Part shown: piece by piece, positions 8,939 through 19,424 of the stretch | Numbering within the stretch: position 1 is the stretch's first letter | How the letters are laid out: every line of letters begins with the position of its first letter | Source: Thiocapsa bogorovii | GTDB taxonomy: Bacteria > Pseudomonadota > Gammaproteobacteria > Chromatiales > Chromatiaceae | DNA: 64,000 bases | Direction: 5' to 3' | Assembly: GCF_021228795.1 (NCBI RefSeq) | Contig: NZ_CP089309.1 | Coordinates: 4,957,501 to 5,021,500, forward strand | Notes under the pieces: model-generated | What the model saw: the letters and a program-made list of their open reading frames with translations, nothing else | Databases searched by the model: none | Told to the model about the DNA's origin: nothing | Made by a program: the position numbers and the translations under genes

Positions 8939-9598
8939 TCAGGCCCTCGGCAGGATGATCCCGCTGTCGCGCAGGTAGGCGATCACCTCGTCGGCCAGAA
9001 CATCCGGCGGGTTCCGTCCGGCATGGAGTTGAAGCTCCGGTGCGGACGGGGCCTCGTAGGGATCATCGATTCCGGTAAAGCCCTTGATCTCGCCGGCGCG
9101 CGCCTTCTTGTAGAGCCCTTTTGGGTCGCGCGTCTCGCAGATCTCAATCGGGGTATCGACGAAGACCTCGATAAAATCCCCTTCCGGCATGGCACGCCGA
9201 ACCCTGTCACGGTCCGCGCGATAGGGGCTGATGAAGGCGGTGAGGGCGATGATGCCGGCTTGGGCGAAGAGGTGTGCCACCGCACCGATGCGTCGAATGT
9301 TCTCTTCGCGATCGATCGCGGAGAAGCCAAGGCCGAAACGCTGGGCGAACTCCTCGCCGTGAACGTCGCGGAGCATCCCGGGACCCGCGTTGAGTGCGTG
9401 ACGGACATTGTCGCCGTCCAGCACCGCACTGTGGATGCCCTGCTGGTGGAGCCGATGGTCCAGCGTATTGGCGATCGTGCTCTTCCCCGAGCCGCTGAGC
9501 CCGGTGAACCAGAGCACACAGCCCTTGTGTCCCTTCATTGCCTCGCGATCCGAGCGAGAGACCTGATGTTCGTGCCAGGTCACATTCGTGTCGTTCAT
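8939..9598 (-). CDS. cysC: Adenylylsulfate kinase (APS kinase)
   Basis: CysC phosphorylates adenosine 5'-phosphosulfate at the 3' position with ATP to give PAPS, for assimilatory sulfate reduction or sulfation. The 219-residue sequence has the Walker A motif GLSGSGKST (33-41), the DGDNVRHALN substrate loop, the FISPYRADRD motif and the DPKGLYKKARAGEIKGFTGI lid typical of the family. The length is normal. It stands alone here, without cysD/cysN (ATP sulfurylase) or cysH beside it. The call is firm. Confidence 0.96.
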   Translation of the reverse strand: MNDTNVTWHEHQVSRSDREAMKGHKGCVLWFTGLSGSGKSTIANTLDHRLHQQGIHSAVLDGDNVRHALNAGPGMLRDVHGEEFAQRFGLGFSAIDREENIRRIGAVAHLFAQAGIIALTAFISPYRADRDRVRRAMPEGDFIEVFVDTPIEICETRDPKGLYKKARAGEIKGFTGIDDPYEAPSAPELQLHAGRNPPDVLADEVIAYLRDSGIILPRA

Positions 9599-9821
9599 GG
9601 TCTATCCTCAAGGCGGTTTTAGATGTGGCGACCCTTCGAAGCAAGAATAATACCGTATTTGAGACTCCGGCCATGCGGCGGACGCGATACGGATCGGCGC
9701 GAAGTGGTTTGGAACGCTCTACGCGATCGACCTTGCGGCGGCGTTTTGGCGGACGCTTCGTAAGCGAACGCGAGCCGGAGCATCGCGTTCACAGTCGCGA
9801 ATGGACGTCGGGCGTCGGCGT

Positions 9822-10217
9822 TCAGGTTGCAGATGCGCCGGACAGCGAGAACCGCGTTTCGACCGTGCCGCCGCAGCCGACGATGCACTCGTCATGCTGA
9901 GTCGTACAGATACTCATGTCCGCCGCCGGGCATGTCTCGGGCCTGACGCAAAGCGCGCCCGGCGTGGCCAGGCAGGCGTCGTGGTCCGCCGAGAGCTGCT
10001 CGGCATACATCCGACAGTCGTCCTCGCGGGTCCGTTGTCGCTGCTCGCACTGACTCCGGCTCAATTCGCAGTTTGCCAAACACGCCTGTGCTTGCGGGTC
10101 GCTGGGCGGAACCACATGTCTTTCCTGCAGGTGATTTGTGCATCCGGCGGCGGCAAGTATCGCCAAGAGGCCGATCAAAAAGCGTGGCCCGCGTGCTGAT
10201 AGGATCCAGTCTGCCAT
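9822..10217 (-). CDS. Small Cys-rich lipoprotein
   Basis: The 131-residue product starts with a lipoprotein signal peptide (FLIGLLAILAAAGC, lipid-bearing Cys at residue 26). Ten further cysteines follow, the first two as a CLANC pair, so several disulfide bonds in the periplasm are likely. No family was recognised. ATG 10217 is preferred over an upstream TTG (10229) because it gives a normal signal peptide. The next gene upstream on this strand ends at 10244, so the two may be co-transcribed. It could be a metal- or redox-related envelope protein, but nothing proves that. Confidence 0.6.
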   Translation of the reverse strand: MADWILSARGPRFLIGLLAILAAAGCTNHLQERHVVPPSDPQAQACLANCELSRSQCEQRQRTREDDCRMYAEQLSADHDACLATPGALCVRPETCPAADMSICTTQHDECIVGCGGTVETRFSLSGASAT

Positions 10218-10243
10218 CGATGATCTCAATTGGGTCGTTCAGG

Positions 10244-10549
10244 TCATTGTCGTCTGCGCAAGCGGCGACCGAGTAGATAGAGTAGGGCTGCGTTGATGCC
10301 GACGCCGATTGCAAGCAGCGCTAGGTTGAGTGCGGCCGAGTCGATCCCGATGAGACCGCTGATCTGATTCACAAACAGGCTCCATGGTAGCGCAAAGAGG
10401 ACGAGAAAGATTCCGGATGATGGATCGCCGCCGAACAGCAGCAAGGCGATTGCACCGACCGACACGGCCAGGTAAACGACGATGAGGTTGCGTATCGCCG
10501 TCGGGATTTCGCGCTGCGCGACGCTGGTCTTACGGGGGGCTTGTGGCAT
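10244..10549 (-). CDS. Small membrane protein, three predicted TM segments
   Basis: The reading frame can be extended upstream, but the only good start is ATG 10549, preceded by a near-perfect AGGAGG ribosome binding site. That gives 101 residues (MPQAPRKTSVAQRE...). Three hydrophobic segments cover about residues 22-40, 46-62 and 73-92, and the protein ends in a basic tail (GRRLRRRQ). No known family was recognised. It is divergent from the small Lys-rich gene, with a perfect 35-bp inverted repeat between them. Confidence 0.65.
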   Translation of the reverse strand: MPQAPRKTSVAQREIPTAIRNLIVVYLAVSVGAIALLLFGGDPSSGIFLVLFALPWSLFVNQISGLIGIDSAALNLALLAIGVGINAALLYLLGRRLRRRQ

Positions 10550-10633
10550 GATGACCTCCTGCCGATTCGGGGACTGGACGCCGACCATGATCGAGCAGAG
10601 TCGGGCCGATTGGGGGCCCATCAGACCAAACCA

Positions 10634-10668
10634 TTCGAACGACCGGGTCGATCGCCCGGTCGTTCGAA
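10634..10668. promoter_or_regulatory. Perfect 14-bp-arm inverted repeat in a divergent intergenic region
   Basis: TTCGAACGACCGGG (10634-10647) is followed by a 7-base spacer (TCGATCG) and the exact reverse complement (10655-10668). It lies between the divergent starts at 10549 and 10691, 23 bases before the second. Its position suggests an operator for one or both genes, or a hairpin in the leader of the plus-strand gene. Confidence 0.6.
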
Positions 10669-10690
10669 GACGGGCAGTGGAGAGACTCCG

Positions 10691-10798
10691 ATGAGCAAAG
10701 GTGAAGACAAGAAGAAGGAAGCGAAGAAACAGCCGTTGAAGAACATGAAGGAGAAGCGCGCGGAGAAGAAGGCCAAGAAGGGCGGTCGCAGCGGCTGA
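10691..10798 (+). CDS. Tiny Lys-rich basic protein (35 residues)
   Basis: The product begins MSKGEDKKKEAKKQPLKN and is about 40 percent lysine/arginine, with an amphipathic, very basic character. Similar short Lys-rich proteins occur in other proteobacteria, from general knowledge, without a defined role. The ATG at 10691 has GGAGAG about 6 bases upstream. The frame can be read further upstream, but that part looks non-coding and overlaps the divergent gene start. Nucleic-acid or ribosome binding is a guess from charge only. Confidence 0.6.
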   Translation: MSKGEDKKKEAKKQPLKNMKEKRAEKKAKKGGRSG

Positions 10799-10815
10799 GC
10801 GCAGACTGTACCGCG

Positions 10816-11946
10816 TCACCGGGATCCCGGGGCATTTGCGGATGATGTTCGCGCCGGAGGACTGCTTGTGACCGCGTCTTCCGGCGCATTCGGCTCGTCG
10901 CCCATGCAGGGAAAGACCACCAAATGGTCGGCTTCAAGCCGGATCCCGATCTCATCCCCGACGGCGTGTTGGTGATGGCTCGGGACCAAACAAAGCACCT
11001 CGGTTCCGCTCTCCAACCTCAGCTGATACAGGTATTCGGCACCGCGAAATGCGCGTTCCACGACGACCGCTCGCCTCGGGCTGGTCTCGTCATACAGCAT
11101 GTCGTCGGGTCGGATCAACACCTCCGCCGTCGATCCGGGCGGCAGACCATGCGGTTTGCTTCCGGCGACGCGTCCGAGCTCCGTCTTCACGCGTGTTTCG
11201 TCCACCACGATCGCCGGGAGCAAGACGCCTTGGCCGATGAAACCGGCAACGAAACGATCGGCCGGCTCGTGGTAGAGGCCGAATCCGGTTCCCCATTGAC
11301 GGATGCTGCCATCGGCGATCACGCCGATCTGATCGGCCATGGCGAAGGCCTCGAGCTGATCGTGGGTGACGAGGATCGCGGTCACGCCCTCGCGTCTGAG
11401 CAAATCCCTGACCTCGCGTGCGAGCTGCTCGCGCAGCTCGGCGTCCATGCTCGAGAAGGGCTCGTCGAGCAACAGGATCTCGGGGCGCGGTGCCATGGCG
11501 CGGGCGAGGGCGACCCGTTGCTGCATGCCTCCGGAGAGTTCGTGCGGATACAGGGATGCCGCGTGACCTAGGTCGACCAGGTCAAGGAGCTCTGCGACAC
11601 GATGCTCACGCTCGGCACGCTTGAGTCCGCTCAGGCCAAACGCGACGTTGCGTGCGACCGTGAGGTGCGGGAACAACGCGAAGTCTTGAAAGACCATGCC
11701 GACCCGACGTTGCTCGGGGGGGATGGTGTGGCCGGGAACCGAGACGCGGTGTCCGTGCAACAGGACCTCGCCGCGGCTGACCGGCTCGAAACCGGCGATG
11801 GCGCGCAGCAAGGTCGTCTTGCCGCAGCCGCTCGGCCCGAGCAGACACCCGATGATGCCATGCTCGAGGACGAAGGACACATCGCGCACGATCGTGGTGT
11901 CGCCATAAGCGACGCTGACGTCTCTGACCTCAAGCTGTGTCGGCAT
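10816..11946 (-). CDS. fbpC: Ferric iron ABC transporter ATP-binding protein
   Basis: The 376-residue ATPase powers periplasmic iron import. It has Walker A GPSGCGKT (37-44), Q-loop VFQDFALFPHL, the ABC signature LSGGMQQR, Walker B ILLLDEPFSSMD and the switch His in LVTHDQLEA. A C-terminal regulatory domain of the OB/TOBE type follows (about 240-350). Its start overlaps the permease gene end by 17 bases. Gene order fbpA-fbpB-fbpC on the minus strand is the classic FbpABC/FutABC arrangement. The ATPase alone could also fit polyamine or sulfate importers; the neighbours decide for iron. Confidence 0.9.
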   Translation of the reverse strand: MPTQLEVRDVSVAYGDTTIVRDVSFVLEHGIIGCLLGPSGCGKTTLLRAIAGFEPVSRGEVLLHGHRVSVPGHTIPPEQRRVGMVFQDFALFPHLTVARNVAFGLSGLKRAEREHRVAELLDLVDLGHAASLYPHELSGGMQQRVALARAMAPRPEILLLDEPFSSMDAELREQLAREVRDLLRREGVTAILVTHDQLEAFAMADQIGVIADGSIRQWGTGFGLYHEPADRFVAGFIGQGVLLPAIVVDETRVKTELGRVAGSKPHGLPPGSTAEVLIRPDDMLYDETSPRRAVVVERAFRGAEYLYQLRLESGTEVLCLVPSHHQHAVGDEIGIRLEADHLVVFPCMGDEPNAPEDAVTSSPPARTSSANAPGSR

Positions 11947-13576
11947 TGCGGGACTTGGTGATGGAACGGCTCAGCAGGATAACCGGAACCAAGCCTGCAA
12001 GCACGATGGTCAGCGCGGCCGGCGCGGTGTCGGCCAAGCGCTCGTCGGAGGCCAGTTCGTAAGCGCGCACCGCGAGGGTGTTGAAATTGAAGGGCCGCAG
12101 GATCAGGGTGGCCGGGAGCTCCTTGAGCACATCGACAAAGACCAAGAGCACCGCGGTGAGCAGGCTGCCTCGGAGCATCGGGATGTGGATGCGTCGCAAC
12201 ACCTGTCCCGGTCGATAACCCATCGCGCGACCGGCCTCGTCCATGGACGGCCGGATGCGCCCGAGCCCCGCCTCGACGGTCTGAAGTGACACGGCCAGGA
12301 AGCGCGTTAGATACGCGAAGATCAGCGCGGCCAGGGTTCCGCTCAGCAACAGTCCGGTGGAGACGTCGAAGGTGCGGCGCATCCAGGCGTCCAAGGTATT
12401 GTCGAACCAGGCGAAGGGGATGATGACGCCGATGGCGATCACCGTACCGGGAATGGCGTAGCCGAGACCTGCGACCTTCACGGCCGCGGTGACCGTGCGG
12501 GTCGGATGCAGGCGCTTGCCGTAACCCAGCACCAATGCAAGCACCAAGGCGATCAGCGCGGCGATCGAGGCGAGCTCGAGGCTATTGCGTACCAAGCCCC
12601 AGAAGGCGGCGTCGTAGGCACCCCGGGCGATGGTCAGCGCCCAGGTTGCGAGCTGTCCCGCGGGGATAAGGAAACCCAGCATCAGAGGGGCCGCGCAAAA
12701 GACGATCGCCGCGAAGGCGCGCCAGCCGGTGAGGTGGTAACGGCGGATCGATTGATGCCGCCGACTGGTGTCATGGTATCGCGCCTGGCTGCGCGAGATC
12801 CGTTCCAGCGCAATCAGCACCAGGACGAAGCCGAGCAGCATCGCCGAGAGTTGGGCCGCGGCCGCCGCGTTGTTCAGACCGAACCAGGTGCGGAAGATCC
12901 CGGTCGTAAAGGTTTGCACGCCGAAATACTGCACCGTACCGTAATCGGCCAGGGTCTCCATCAGGGCCAGGGTCAGCCCGGCGACGATGGCCGGGCGTGC
13001 CAAGGGCAGGGCGACCGAGAAGAAGGTGCGCCAGGGGCCGTTGCCGAGTGTGCGGCTGACGTCGAGCACGCAGATCGACTGGCTGAGAAAGGCGGCTCGG
13101 CCGAGCAAATAAACATAAGGGTAGAGGACCAGGGCGAGCATCGTGGCAGCCCCTTCCAGTGAACGGATCTCGGGAAACCAATAGTCTCCGAAACCCCAGC
13201 CGGTCCAGTCCCGCAGGGTGCTCTGAACCGGACCGGCGAAATCAAGCATGCCGGTATAGGTGTAGGCGATGATGTAGGCGGGCATCGCCATGGGTAGGAT
13301 CAGCGCCCACTCGAACAAGCCGCGTCCCGGAAAGCGACACATGCTTGTCAGCCAGGCCGTTCCGACGCCGCCGACCAGGGTTCCGACGGCCACGCCGAGC
13401 ATCAACAGCAGGGTGTTGAGGACGTAGTCGGCGAGGACCGTGTCGACGAGGTGCTGCCAGACATCGCCGGCGGGAACCAGGACGAAGCCGACGATCACCA
13501 GGACCGGCAGCCCGGTCAAGAGTGCGATCGCGACGATGCCGGCCGACCACAACCCTCGGCGCTCATGCGTGCTCAC
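11930..13576 (-). CDS. fbpB: Ferric iron ABC transporter permease
   Basis: This inner-membrane permease of about 548 residues contains two fused BPD_transp_1 halves, each with about six TM helices and an EAA-type loop (EAGRAMGYRPGQVLRRIHIP in the second half). That is the form found in FbpB/SfuB iron importers. GTG 13576 is preferred as start because GAGG lies 5 bases upstream and the protein then begins VSTHERRGLW just before TM1; the frame also extends to 13651. It lies between fbpA and fbpC and should form the membrane channel of that importer. Confidence 0.9.
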   Translation of the reverse strand: MSTHERRGLWSAGIVAIALLTGLPVLVIVGFVLVPAGDVWQHLVDTVLADYVLNTLLLMLGVAVGTLVGGVGTAWLTSMCRFPGRGLFEWALILPMAMPAYIIAYTYTGMLDFAGPVQSTLRDWTGWGFGDYWFPEIRSLEGAATMLALVLYPYVYLLGRAAFLSQSICVLDVSRTLGNGPWRTFFSVALPLARPAIVAGLTLALMETLADYGTVQYFGVQTFTTGIFRTWFGLNNAAAAAQLSAMLLGFVLVLIALERISRSQARYHDTSRRHQSIRRYHLTGWRAFAAIVFCAAPLMLGFLIPAGQLATWALTIARGAYDAAFWGLVRNSLELASIAALIALVLALVLGYGKRLHPTRTVTAAVKVAGLGYAIPGTVIAIGVIIPFAWFDNTLDAWMRRTFDVSTGLLLSGTLAALIFAYLTRFLAVSLQTVEAGLGRIRPSMDEAGRAMGYRPGQVLRRIHIPMLRGSLLTAVLLVFVDVLKELPATLILRPFNFNTLAVRAYELASDERLADTAPAALTIVLAGLVPVILLSRSITKSRNADTA

Positions 13577-13631
13577 GATCGCCTCATCTTGAAGAAGGAC
13601 TGCCTCCGGGTTGCGGGTTGGGCCGCACGAG

Positions 13632-13649
13632 GGGGCCTGGTCAGGCCCC
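13632..13649 (-). terminator. Intercistronic hairpin between fbpA and fbpB
   Basis: GGGGCCTG and CAGGCCCC form a perfect 8-bp stem with a 2-base centre in the gap after fbpA. There is no T-run. Such hairpins often protect the mRNA of the binding protein or reduce read-through, giving more FbpA than FbpB/C. That role is inferred. Confidence 0.45.
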
Positions 13650-13676
13650 ATTATCCCTTCTCCACCGCTCGTCCGT

Positions 13677-14720
13677 CTATTTCCAACCGGCGCGGTCCAT
13701 CAGGCGTACGGCATCCGGACCGAGCTCACCGAGTTTGGAGAGCTGAATGTCGTCTGCTTTGAATTCGCCCCAGGACTCCAGCAGGGCGCTGACCGGCGCG
13801 CCGGGGACGACGGGGTACTCTCCGTTGACCTCCGCGTACCAGGCCTGAGAATCCGCGCTGACGAGGAATTCCGCGAGCTTGATCGCCGCATCCTTGTTCT
13901 TTGCCGCGCCGGTCATGGCGATGCCGCTGACGTTGACGTGGGCTCCGCGCCCGTCCTGATTGGGCCAGAAGACCCGGACCGCCTCCGCCGCGGACATCTG
14001 GGTCGGATCGCCCGAGGTCAGCATTCCGGCGAGATAGTAGGTATTGGCGATGGCGATATCGCATTGCCCGGCCGCTGCGGCGGCGATCTGATCTCGATCG
14101 CCGCCTTTAGGAGGACGCGCCATGTTGGCGACGAGACCCGTCGCCCACGTCTCGGTGGACTCGACCCCGTCGGCGGCGATCATGGCGGCGACCAACGACT
14201 GGTTGTAGACATTGTCCGAAGAGCGGATACAGATACGACCCTTCCATTCGGGGTCGGCGAGCGCCTCGTAGGTCGTGAGGCTGGTCGGATCGACCTTGCC
14301 CTCGACATAGAGTATGGGGCGCGCGCGCAGCGATAAACCGAACCAATGACCTTCGGGGTCACGATAGGCCTCCGGGATCGCCTCGATCAGCACCTGACTG
14401 TCGATTGGCTGGGTCACACCGGCCTCTTTGGCACGATAGAGGTTGCCGGCATCGACGGTGATCAACAGGTCGGCCGGCGAGTTGATCCCCTCGCTCTCAA
14501 GGCGCTTGAGCAAGGTCTCGGCCTTGTCCGTGACCATATTGACCTTGATGCCGGTCTGCTCCGTGAAACGGTCCAGCAAGGGTTTAATCAGCTCTTCCTT
14601 GCGCGCCGAGTAGAGGTTGACCTCCTCTTCGGCCGAGGCGATGCCCGGCGGGATGGCGAAGAGGAGTGCCGCGGCGATCCCGCCGGTGACCGAGGAGATG
14701 AGATAGCGTGATGGCGTCAT
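13677..14720 (-). CDS. fbpA: Periplasmic ferric iron-binding protein
   Basis: The 347-residue transferrin-like protein captures Fe(III) in the periplasm and passes it to FbpBC. A signal peptide (cleavage near ASA-EEE, about 30) leads into VNLYSARKEELIKPLLDRF, the usual N-terminus of the family. The paired iron-ligand tyrosines are Y228-Y229 in NTYYLAGM. Length is normal. It is the first gene of fbpABC and has its own promoter with a Fur-like palindrome. A hairpin follows the gene. Confidence 0.94.
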   Translation of the reverse strand: MTPSRYLISSVTGGIAAALLFAIPPGIASAEEEVNLYSARKEELIKPLLDRFTEQTGIKVNMVTDKAETLLKRLESEGINSPADLLITVDAGNLYRAKEAGVTQPIDSQVLIEAIPEAYRDPEGHWFGLSLRARPILYVEGKVDPTSLTTYEALADPEWKGRICIRSSDNVYNQSLVAAMIAADGVESTETWATGLVANMARPPKGGDRDQIAAAAAGQCDIAIANTYYLAGMLTSGDPTQMSAAEAVRVFWPNQDGRGAHVNVSGIAMTGAAKNKDAAIKLAEFLVSADSQAWYAEVNGEYPVVPGAPVSALLESWGEFKADDIQLSKLGELGPDAVRLMDRAGWK

Positions 14721-14783
14721 GCAGTAAGGCCTCCTGATGGCCGAGTGTGGGTTGTGGTCGCGATCGTTTTCCGTCCGACATTT

Positions 14784-14812
14784 ATAATAATGGGAACGCT
14801 TCGCATTAACAA
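14784..14812 (-). promoter_or_regulatory. fbpA promoter overlapped by a Fur-box-like palindrome
   Basis: On the minus strand a -35 TTGTTA (14807-14812), 17-base spacer and -10 TATTAT (14784-14789) form a good sigma-70 promoter. A 19-bp palindrome (14789-14807; plus strand AATGGGAACGCTTCGCATT) covers the spacer. Its halves agree in 7 of 9 positions and resemble Fur boxes of the AATGCGAAT-N-ATTCGCATT form. Binding of Fe-Fur would block the promoter, as expected for an iron importer. Confidence 0.65.
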
Positions 14813-14969
14813 GTCTGCACTGAATGCGTTGCTAAAATTCGAATATAATCGCGTCATTATTTGAGTGTCGGCGCAGAAACCCTTGAAACCGGGGTGCTGC
14901 GCTCGGACATGAGTGACGTCGAGTCTCAAGCCCAGCCAGCCCGATGTGTCCTAGATGTCCTGCGGAATG

Positions 14970-14997
14970 TTGAATCCCGCCGCGAAGGGCGTATAGT
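14970..14997 (+). promoter_or_regulatory. Probable sigma-70 promoter of sufB
   Basis: TTGAAT (14970-14975), a 16-base spacer and TATAGT (14992-14997) precede sufB by about 40 bases, with GGAGAG as ribosome binding site just before ATG 15039. The 318-base gap 14721-15038 thus holds this promoter and the divergent fbpA promoter. No clear IscR site was recognised. Confidence 0.5.
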
Positions 14998-15038
14998 AAA
15001 TACCCAGTAAAACGCTCAAGAAAACGGAGCCAGGAGAG

Positions 15039-16484
<1,446 letters not shown>

Positions 16485-16491
16485 ACCTACT

Positions 16492-16572
16492 GAACCGCGT
16501 TCGGATAATCATGCGGAATCGGCACACGCGCTCGGTCTCGCAGCGATAGACGCACTTCGCGCGACGGGGTTC
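16492..16572. repeat. 81-bp intergenic element with AACCGCGT inverted ends (copy A)
   Basis: The segment begins GAACCGCGT and ends ACGGGGTTC, an imperfect inverted match (8 of 9). It starts 8 bases after the sufB stop codon. Two other segments of 81 and 83 bp in this window have the same kind of ends. Its right end TTCGCGCGACGGGGTTC also resembles that of copy B. Confidence 0.5.
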
Positions 16573-16698
16573 AAGTCTTTAAAACGAGATTAAACATATC
16601 GATCGCGTCAGCTCGGATGTTGACTCTTCGACCCTCAGCTCGATCCAATCAGAGAATTGAGCATGGCCTGCCGGACGCGATCGATCAGGAGACTTATG

Positions 16699-17450
<752 letters not shown>

Positions 17451-17454
<4 letters not shown>

Positions 17455-18776
17455 ATGGCGCAGCGTCCACCAGTTTCGACACCTGGCTATCCGCCCGGAC
17501 GGACGGTGAGATCGGTGCCGGGCTCGATTGGCTTGAGGCGCATCGGCGCAACGCCCTGGACCAAGTGCGCGAGCAAGGCGTTCCGGGCACCAAGCAGGAA
17601 GCGTGGCGCTACACCAGTCTGAAGCGACTGATCGAGCAGGGGTTCGCTCGGGTCGAGGACGAGGTCACGGCGCTGCAGCTGATCGACATTGAGGAGCTGC
17701 TGATCCCCGAGTTGGACAGCCATCGTGTCGTGATGGTGAACGGACGCTATACGCCGTCGTTGTCGGCACTCGGCGACCTCCCGCGTGGTGTTCGCGTGAC
17801 CGGTCTGCGGGCCCTGCTCGCAAGCGATCCGGACGCCCTGCGAGAGCGTCTCAACGGCGTAGCCGGCGAGAGCCAGCCGTTGTTTGCGGCACTCAACACG
17901 GCGGGTCTGGACGACGGGCTCGTGGTCTTGCTCGACCGAGGTGCGATCCTCGAGCGCCCGATCGAGCTGATCCATCTCTCCGTCGGGATGGACGAGCCGC
18001 GCGTTGCACAACCCCGTCACCTGGTTTCGCTTGCCGACGGTGCGCAGGCGACACTGATCGAGCGTTATGTGAGCCTCGGGGAGTCACTCTACTGCACCAA
18101 CTCGGTCCTGGAACTATCGCTGGGTCGAGACGCCGTGCTGAAGCACGACCGCATCCAGATCGAGAGCCCGAACGCCTTCCACATCACGGGCCTCTACCTG
18201 AACCAAGACGCCAATAGTCGTTATGTCGGCGTCAACATCGGTCTGGGTGGAGCCTGGGCGCGCACCGATCTGGTGACCCGCTTCAGTGGGCAGCACGCCG
18301 AATGCGACCTTCAGGGACTCTATCTCGCGGGCGATCGTCAATTAATCGACTACCACATCGACGTGGATCACGCGGTTCCGGCGTGTTCGAGCCGCGAGAC
18401 CTTCAAGGGCATCCTCTACGGCAAGGGTCGAGCGGTCTTTGACGGTCGGGTTGTGGTGGCAAAGGATGCGCAGAAGACCGACGCGGCCATGTCCAACAAG
18501 AACCTCATGCTGTCCGAGAACGCCGAGGTCGATACCAAGCCGCAGCTCGAGATCAACGCCGACGATGTGAAATGCAGCCACGGCACGACGGTTGGCCAAA
18601 TCGAACCCGAGAAGCTGTTTTATCTGCGATCGCGCGGCATCTCCGCGCCGCTTGCACGTCGCATGCTGTGTTTGGGATTCGCCGAGGAGATCATCGATGC
18701 TCTGCACAGCGATGCACTGCGCGAAGCGGTGTCGGAGGAGGTCGGGCGACGGCTCGAAACCGCTCCCCTGACCTAA
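17451..18776 (+). CDS. sufD: Fe-S cluster assembly protein SufD
   Basis: SufD pairs with SufB in the SufBC2D scaffold and is needed for iron acquisition. The 441-residue sequence shows the N-terminal helical part (RTKQEAWRYTSLKR-like segment PGTKQEAWRYTSLKRLI) and the conserved C-terminal motif DVKCSHGTTVGQI followed by LFYLRSRGI. Start and stop overlap sufC by 4 bases. A cysteine desulfurase gene (sufS) normally follows; here there is only a 231-base gap before the DUF59 gene. Confidence 0.96.
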
Positions 18777-18897
18777 GACGGGGTTCACTCAGGCGGGGTT
18801 CAGGGTGTTTTTCGAGAAATGATCCGAAGAGGGCATCGGTACGGACTCCGGGAGAACTTGAGTCGTTGCGGTTCAGAGTCCGAGAACTTAATGACTT

Positions 18898-18978
18898 GAA
18901 CCGCGTCCGCTCCGGAGGCGTCGGCTCGACAAGGGTCGAGCCGATCGAAGACATCTCATGTCGCGCCCGACGCGGTCC
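18898..18978. repeat. 81-bp intergenic element with AACCGCGT inverted ends (copy B)
   Basis: The segment begins GAACCGCGT and ends ACGCGGTCC. It lies between sufD and the DUF59 gene. A strong internal hairpin at 18921-18944 (10-bp perfect stem TCGGCTCGAC, 4-base loop AAGG) could act as a terminator or processing site. Confidence 0.5.
18921..18944. terminator. Perfect 10-bp stem-loop in the sufD-DUF59 spacer
   Basis: TCGGCTCGAC and GTCGAGCCGA pair exactly around the loop AAGG. No T-run follows, so it may be a weak terminator or an mRNA-stabilising hairpin. It sits inside repeat copy B. Confidence 0.45.
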
Positions 18979-19007
18979 AACTGAAAATTGTAGTCAAGAG
19001 GTCGAGC

Positions 19008-19412
19008 ATGAACAGACTGGCCCGCTTCGCCGGCTTCGGTAAGCATGACGAGGACAATGCGAACACGGCCGTTCTCACGGAGGACGTTCCCGTCGAGCAG
19101 ATGAACGCCGAGGAGCTCAGGGATCCGATTATCGAGGCGCTTCGCACGGTGCAGGATCCCGAGATCCCCATCAACATCTATGACTTGGGTCTGATCTATC
19201 GAGTCGACATCTCGCCGGTCGGCGACGTCTCAATCGACATGACGCTGACCGCGCCGGCCTGCCCGGTTGCCGGCATGATGCCGATCATGGTCAAGGATGC
19301 AGTCTCGAAGGTCGAGGGTGTGGGTCAGGTTCAGGTCGAGCTGGTGTGGGATCCGCCGTGGAGTCAGGCACACATGAGCGACGAGGCACGCCTCCAGCTC
19401 GGTTTGATGTGA
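19008..19412 (+). CDS. SUF-associated DUF59/MIP18-family Fe-S assembly protein
   Basis: This 134-residue protein has an N-terminal extension of about 40 residues and a DUF59 domain (DPIIEALRTVQDPEIPINIY, then LTAPACPVAGMMP with the conserved Cys). Such proteins (SUF_assoc / SufT group) help deliver or mature Fe-S clusters in the cytoplasm. Its place after sufBCD supports the role. The start at ATG 19008 follows AAGAGG. It converges with the phosphodiesterase gene 12 bases downstream. Confidence 0.88.
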   Translation: MNRLARFAGFGKHDEDNANTAVLTEDVPVEQMNAEELRDPIIEALRTVQDPEIPINIYDLGLIYRVDISPVGDVSIDMTLTAPACPVAGMMPIMVKDAVSKVEGVGQVQVELVWDPPWSQAHMSDEARLQLGLM

Positions 19413-19424
19413 CCGCAGCCGCCG

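Noticed and set aside
10819-10830. 12-bp palindrome CCGGGATCCCGG near the fbpC stop
   Set aside because: Short and inside the fbpC coding end; too weak to call a terminator.
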